From: Comamonadaceae bacterium | GTDB lineage: Bacteria > Pseudomonadota > Gammaproteobacteria > Burkholderiales > Burkholderiaceae_C | Assembly (NCBI GenBank): GCA_947460065.1 | Contig: CANHGF010000008.1 | Location: 1 to 19,016 of the forward strand | Length of the DNA stretch: 19,016 nt | Reading direction: 5' to 3' | Part shown: piece after piece, positions 16,125 through 19,016 of the stretch | Layout: each line of letters opens with the position of its first letter | How positions within the stretch are numbered: the stretch's first letter is position 1 | The notes under the pieces: generated by a model | The model's database searches: none | The model's input: only the letters and a program-made list of their open reading frames with translations | Told to the model about the DNA's origin: nothing | Made by a program: the position numbers and the translations under genes

Positions 16125-17648
16125 ATGAACAGTCTCAACTCAACCGCCTCCGCCTCAGGGCGCGCCCCTCTGGCCAGCGACCTGCCCAGCTCTACCAGCA
16201 CCCGCGAGCGCCTGCGCATTGCCGAGCGTTTGCTGCTGGAGCCTTTTGGGCTGGGCCGGGCCCAGCTCGGTAAGGCCTTGGCTGAAATCAGCGCGCGCGG
16301 TGCCGACGACGCCGACCTTTACTTTCAGTACACCCGCAGCGAGGGCTGGAGCTTGGAGGAGGGCATCGTCAAGACCGGCTCCTTCAGCATCGACCAGGGG
16401 GTGGGTGTGCGCGCGGTCAGCGGTGAGAAAACCGCTTTTGCCTACTCTGACGACATCTCCGAGGCCAGCCTGCTCGATGCAGCGCGCACCGTGCGCAGCA
16501 TCGCCAGTAGCGGCGGCCATCGTCGGGTCAAGACGGGCGCGCCGCGCATCAAGGTCGCGCCCAGCCGCTCACTGTATGCCGGGCTGGACCCCATCACCAC
16601 CATGGACAGCACCAGCAAGGTGGCTTTGCTGGAGAAGGTTGAGCGACTGGCCAAGGCCAAAGACAAGCGTATCGTCCAGGTGATGGCAGGCTTGGCTATG
16701 GAGTATGACGTGGTGCTGGTGGCCCGCGCCGACGGCACGCTGGCGGCCGACGTGCGCCCCTTGGTGCGGCTGAGCCTGACAGTGATTGCCGAACACAAGG
16801 GCCGCCGCGAGATGGGCTCGGCCGGCGGCGGCGGGCGCTTTGGTCTGGCTTATTTCGACGACGCATTGGTCAGCGAATATGTGGATGAAGCGGTTCAGGG
16901 TGCGCTGTCCAACCTCAAGGCCAGGGCGGCGCCGGCCGGCGAGATGACGGTGGTGCTCGGGCCAGGCTGGCCCGGCGTTTTGCTGCACGAGGCGGTCGGT
17001 CATGGCCTGGAGGGCGATTTCAACCGCAAGGGCTCGAGCGCATTTGCAGGCCGCATTGGCCAGCGGGTGGCGGCCAAGGGCGTGACGGTGCTCGACGACG
17101 GCACCCTCGCCGACCGCCGCGGCTCACTCAACATCGACGACGAAGGCCATGTCAGTCAGCGCAATGTGCTGATCGAGGACGGCATTTTGCAAGGCTATAT
17201 CCAGGACTCGCTCAATGCCCGCTTGATGAAGGTCAAGGCGACCGGCAATGGCCGGCGCGAGAGCTATGCCCATCTGCCCATGCCGCGCATGACCAACACG
17301 TACATGCTGGGCGGCGACAAGGCGCCAGAGGAAATCGTGGCCAGCATCAAGAAGGGCTTGTATGCCACCAACTTCGGTGGCGGCCAGGTTGACATCACTT
17401 CGGGCAAGTTCGTCTTCTCGGCCAGCCAGGCTTACTGGGTGGAAAACGGCAAGATCCAGTACCCGGTCAAGGGTGCGACCCTGGTCGGCAACGGCCCGGA
17501 TGCGCTGACCCGTGTCAGCATGATCGGCAACGACATGCGGCTCGACTCGGGTGTCGGCACCTGCGGCAAGGAAGGCCAAAGCGTGCCGGTGGGCGTGGGC
17601 CAGCCGACTTTGCGCATTGACGGCCTGACGGTGGGCGGTACCGCCTGA
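16125..17648 (+). CDS. tldD: Metalloprotease TldD
   Basis: TldD is the zinc-bearing subunit of the TldD/TldE (PmbA) protease, which degrades unfolded peptides and matures some ribosomally made peptides such as microcins in other bacteria. The 507-residue protein has the HEAVGH motif (His288, Glu289, His293) followed by GLEGDFNRKGSSAFAG, and a C-terminal cysteine, Cys480 in GTCGKEGQ, which matches the third zinc ligand. The first 25-30 residues are a Ser/Thr/Ala-rich extension relative to the E. coli protein; it is not a convincing signal peptide. The start at 16125 is supported by a -10 box six bases upstream. Its partner gene (tldE/pmbA) is not in the window. Confidence 0.95.
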   Translation: MNSLNSTASASGRAPLASDLPSSTSTRERLRIAERLLLEPFGLGRAQLGKALAEISARGADDADLYFQYTRSEGWSLEEGIVKTGSFSIDQGVGVRAVSGEKTAFAYSDDISEASLLDAARTVRSIASSGGHRRVKTGAPRIKVAPSRSLYAGLDPITTMDSTSKVALLEKVERLAKAKDKRIVQVMAGLAMEYDVVLVARADGTLAADVRPLVRLSLTVIAEHKGRREMGSAGGGGRFGLAYFDDALVSEYVDEAVQGALSNLKARAAPAGEMTVVLGPGWPGVLLHEAVGHGLEGDFNRKGSSAFAGRIGQRVAAKGVTVLDDGTLADRRGSLNIDDEGHVSQRNVLIEDGILQGYIQDSLNARLMKVKATGNGRRESYAHLPMPRMTNTYMLGGDKAPEEIVASIKKGLYATNFGGGQVDITSGKFVFSASQAYWVENGKIQYPVKGATLVGNGPDALTRVSMIGNDMRLDSGVGTCGKEGQSVPVGVGQPTLRIDGLTVGGTA

Positions 17649-17691
17649 AAACCGCCGGCCGAATGCCTGCAGGCGGGCCGACGGCCTCCTG

Positions 17692-17700
17692 TGCTACATT
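17692..17700 (+). promoter_or_regulatory. aroG leader promoter (extended -10)
   Basis: TGCTACATT (17692-17700) is an extended -10 element, TGn plus TACATT. Seven bases later is the ATG of the leader ORF, so transcription would begin at or beside that ATG and the leader peptide would be read without a Shine-Dalgarno. No -35 box is seen. The short spacing fits other promoters in this window. Confidence 0.55.
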
Positions 17701-17707
17701 TACGGCC

Positions 17708-17782
17708 ATGTCTCGCGTCTCGTTTTATTTTGCTTATTTTTGGAGTTCTCACGCCACCGGCGGTCGAGAGGCTCTCGCTTAA
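17708..17782 (+). CDS. Aromatic-rich leader peptide of the aroG attenuator
   Basis: A 24-codon ORF starts at ATG 17708 and ends at TAA 17780-17782. Codons 6-12 read FYFAYFW, so six of seven consecutive codons specify Phe (three), Tyr (two) or Trp (one), the three end products of the pathway that aroG begins. The remainder contains Ser, His, Gly and Arg with no family resemblance. The peptide is unlikely to have a function of its own; its translation should report the supply of charged aromatic tRNAs. It is followed 31 bases later by an intrinsic terminator and its own 3' part carries the antiterminator arm. This is the classic layout of amino-acid operon attenuators. Confidence 0.85.
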   Translation: MSRVSFYFAYFWSSHATGGREALA

Positions 17783-17825
17783 GCAGACAAACAAAGCGCA
17801 GCAGACCCTCACCAAAACCGCCGGT
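17746..17825 (+). promoter_or_regulatory. Competing pause and antiterminator segments of the aroG attenuator
   Basis: Segment 2, ACCGGCGGT (17756-17764), is the exact reverse complement of segment 3, ACCGCCGGT (17817-17825), giving a nine-bp antiterminator that would break the terminator stem. Segment 1 lies just after the Trp codon: TTCTC (17746-17750) can pair with GAGAG (17766-17770, one G-U) and CGCC (17752-17755) with GGCG (17759-17762), hiding segment 2. A ribosome stalled at the aromatic codons (17723-17743) would cover segment 1 and free segment 2 for antitermination. A ribosome at the stop codon would cover segment 2 and favour termination. The pairings are read from sequence; the mechanism is inferred. 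Confidence 0.75.
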
Positions 17826-17843
17826 AACCCCGGCGGTTTTTTT
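17814..17843 (+). terminator. Intrinsic terminator upstream of aroG (attenuator)
   Basis: AAAACCGCCGG (17814-17824) and CCGGCGGTTTT (17830-17840) form a perfect 11-bp stem with a five-base loop (TAACC), followed by a T-run that reaches 17843 (seven T in all). This is a strong Rho-independent terminator. It sits between the leader ORF and the aroG ribosome binding site, so it must be read through for aroG to be expressed from the nearby promoter. Its left arm doubles as the antiterminator partner. Confidence 0.88.
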
Positions 17844-17872
17844 ATTTCTGTATCCAGCACGAGGAGTTCGTC

Positions 17873-19000
17873 ATGAATGCATCCAACCCTAGCGCCAGCG
17901 AGCCCTGGTATGGCCGTCCGATCGACAAGACCAGTCAGACCGATGACCAACGCATCAAGGACATCACCGTGCTGCCCCCTCCTGAGCACCTGATCCGGTT
18001 CTTCCCCATCAGCGGCACGCCGGTGGAGGGCTTGATCAGCCGCACCCGCCAAACCATCGGGCACATCATGGCGGGGCGGGACGACCGGCTGCTGGTCATC
18101 ATCGGGCCATGCTCCATCCACGACCCGGCCGCAGCGGTGGCCTATGCCCGCCGACTGGTTGAGTTGCGCGAGCGCTACGCCGATAGCCTGGAAATCGTGA
18201 TGCGGGTGTATTTTGAAAAGCCGCGTACCACCGTGGGCTGGAAGGGCCTGATCAACGACCCCTACCTCGACGAGAGCTTTCGCATTGACGAGGGTCTGCG
18301 CATGGCCCGCCAGCTGCTGATCGACATCAATCGTCTGGGGCTGCCCGCCGGCAGCGAATTCTTGGACGTGATCTCGCCGCAGTACATCGGCGACCTGATC
18401 TCCTGGGGCGCCATCGGTGCGCGCACCACCGAAAGTCAGGTCCACCGCGAATTGGCCTCAGGCATTTCGGCCCCGATCGGCTTCAAAAATGGCACCGACG
18501 GCAATATCCGCATCGCCACAGACGCGATCCAGGCAGCTGCGCGCGGCCACCACTTCTTGTCGGTGCACAAGAACGGCCAGGTGGCGATTGTGCAGACCCA
18601 GGGCAATCAGGACTGCCATGTGATCCTGCGCGGCGGCAAGGCGCCCAACTACGACGCGGCCAGTGTGCAGGCCGCTTGCGATGATCTGAGCAAGGCCGGT
18701 CTGCCGCCGACCTTGATGGTGGACTGCAGCCATGCCAACAGCAGCAAGCAGCACCGCAAGCAGATCGATGTGGCCCAGGACATTGCCGCGCAGATTGCGG
18801 GTGGGTCGCGCCAGGTCTTCGGCGTCATGGTCGAGAGCCATTTGGTCGAGGGCGCGCAAAAATTCACCCCCGGCAAGGAAAAGGTCGAAGCACTGGCCTA
18901 CGGCCAAAGCATCACCGATGCCTGCCTGGGCTGGGACGACTCCGAGGGTGTACTCGCCCAGTTGTCCGAGGCTGTGCTGGCTCGCCGCGCCCGCGGCTGA
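17873..19000 (+). CDS. aroG: 3-deoxy-7-phosphoheptulonate (DAHP) synthase, class I
   Basis: The enzyme condenses phosphoenolpyruvate and erythrose 4-phosphate to DAHP, the first step of the shikimate pathway to Phe, Tyr and Trp. The 375-residue protein is a class I (AroF/G/H type) enzyme. Metal ligands are Cys80 (in GPCSIHD), His287 (in DCSHANSSK), Glu321 (in VESHLVEG) and Asp349 (in SITDACLGW). EKPRTTVGWKGLINDP, GARTTESQVHRELASG and GFKNGTDG are also present. A four-residue insertion between Glu321 and Asp349 distinguishes it from E. coli AroG. Which aromatic amino acid inhibits it cannot be read with confidence, so the symbol is by family. GAGGAG (17861-17866) sits 6 bases before the ATG. 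Expression should be controlled by the attenuator upstream. Confidence 0.93.
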   Translation: MNASNPSASEPWYGRPIDKTSQTDDQRIKDITVLPPPEHLIRFFPISGTPVEGLISRTRQTIGHIMAGRDDRLLVIIGPCSIHDPAAAVAYARRLVELRERYADSLEIVMRVYFEKPRTTVGWKGLINDPYLDESFRIDEGLRMARQLLIDINRLGLPAGSEFLDVISPQYIGDLISWGAIGARTTESQVHRELASGISAPIGFKNGTDGNIRIATDAIQAAARGHHFLSVHKNGQVAIVQTQGNQDCHVILRGGKAPNYDAASVQAACDDLSKAGLPPTLMVDCSHANSSKQHRKQIDVAQDIAAQIAGGSRQVFGVMVESHLVEGAQKFTPGKEKVEALAYGQSITDACLGWDDSEGVLAQLSEAVLARRARG

Positions 19001-19016
19001 GCTTAGGTCTGCCTTA

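Noticed and set aside
17656..17680. Hairpin CGGCC/GGCCG with an inner GCC/GGC stem after tldD as the tldD terminator
   Set aside because: It lacks a T-run and its arms are short; it may form, but termination is not supported. The real terminator is at 17814-17843.
1..19016. CRISPR arrays, tRNA or rRNA genes, insertion sequences, prophage or defence genes
   Set aside because: I looked for regularly spaced repeats, cloverleaf-like segments and transposase or nuclease-helicase motifs and saw none; the coding space is filled by housekeeping genes.

Overview
The window is a high-GC, gene-dense chromosomal segment from a betaproteobacterium, most likely Burkholderiales and probably Comamonadaceae. 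This is inferred from the dcw gene order murD-ftsW-murG-murC-ddl-ftsQ-ftsA-ftsZ-lpxC, from the style of the FtsZ N-terminus, from the RNB-type ribonuclease, and from a class I DAHP synthase of the family usual in that group. No species can be named from the sequence alone.

Region 1 (2-9326, + strand) is the distal dcw cluster. It holds lipid II synthesis and flipping/polymerisation (murD fragment, ftsW, murG, murC, ddl) followed by divisome genes (ftsQ, ftsA, ftsZ). Every junction from murD to ftsQ is a 4-base stop/start overlap (GTGA or ATGA), so the proteins are probably made by coupled translation. ftsZ stands apart behind a 155-base gap and has its own strong ribosome binding site. Region 2 (9327-10673) holds lpxC, preceded by two hairpins and a -10 box only 6 bases from its ATG, then a 58-residue two-helix membrane protein, then a short convergent gap with a REP-like hairpin.

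Region 3 (10674-14829, - strand) reads esterase, RNB ribonuclease, mtgA, ruvC. The last three are tightly packed. Region 4 (14897-19000, + strand) holds rodA, tldD and aroG, each with its own promoter signal. Peptidoglycan polymerisation links regions 1, 3 and 4 (FtsW, MtgA, RodA).

The most notable find is upstream of aroG (17692-17872). A 24-codon leader ORF has six aromatic codons (Phe, Tyr and Trp) in a run of seven. It is followed by a perfect 11-bp intrinsic terminator, and a 9-nt segment inside the leader ORF is exactly complementary to the terminator's left arm. The layout is that of a ribosome-mediated attenuator sensing aromatic aminoacyl-tRNA and controlling the first step of the shikimate pathway. 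A second pattern is that lpxC, rodA, tldD and the leader ORF all have a -10-like hexamer 6-7 bases before the ATG and no Shine-Dalgarno sequence, which predicts leaderless mRNAs.

There is no stretch longer than 300 bases without a gene. I saw no tRNA, rRNA, CRISPR array, insertion sequence or phage gene. Nothing points to an unknown multi-gene system; the novelty here is regulatory.
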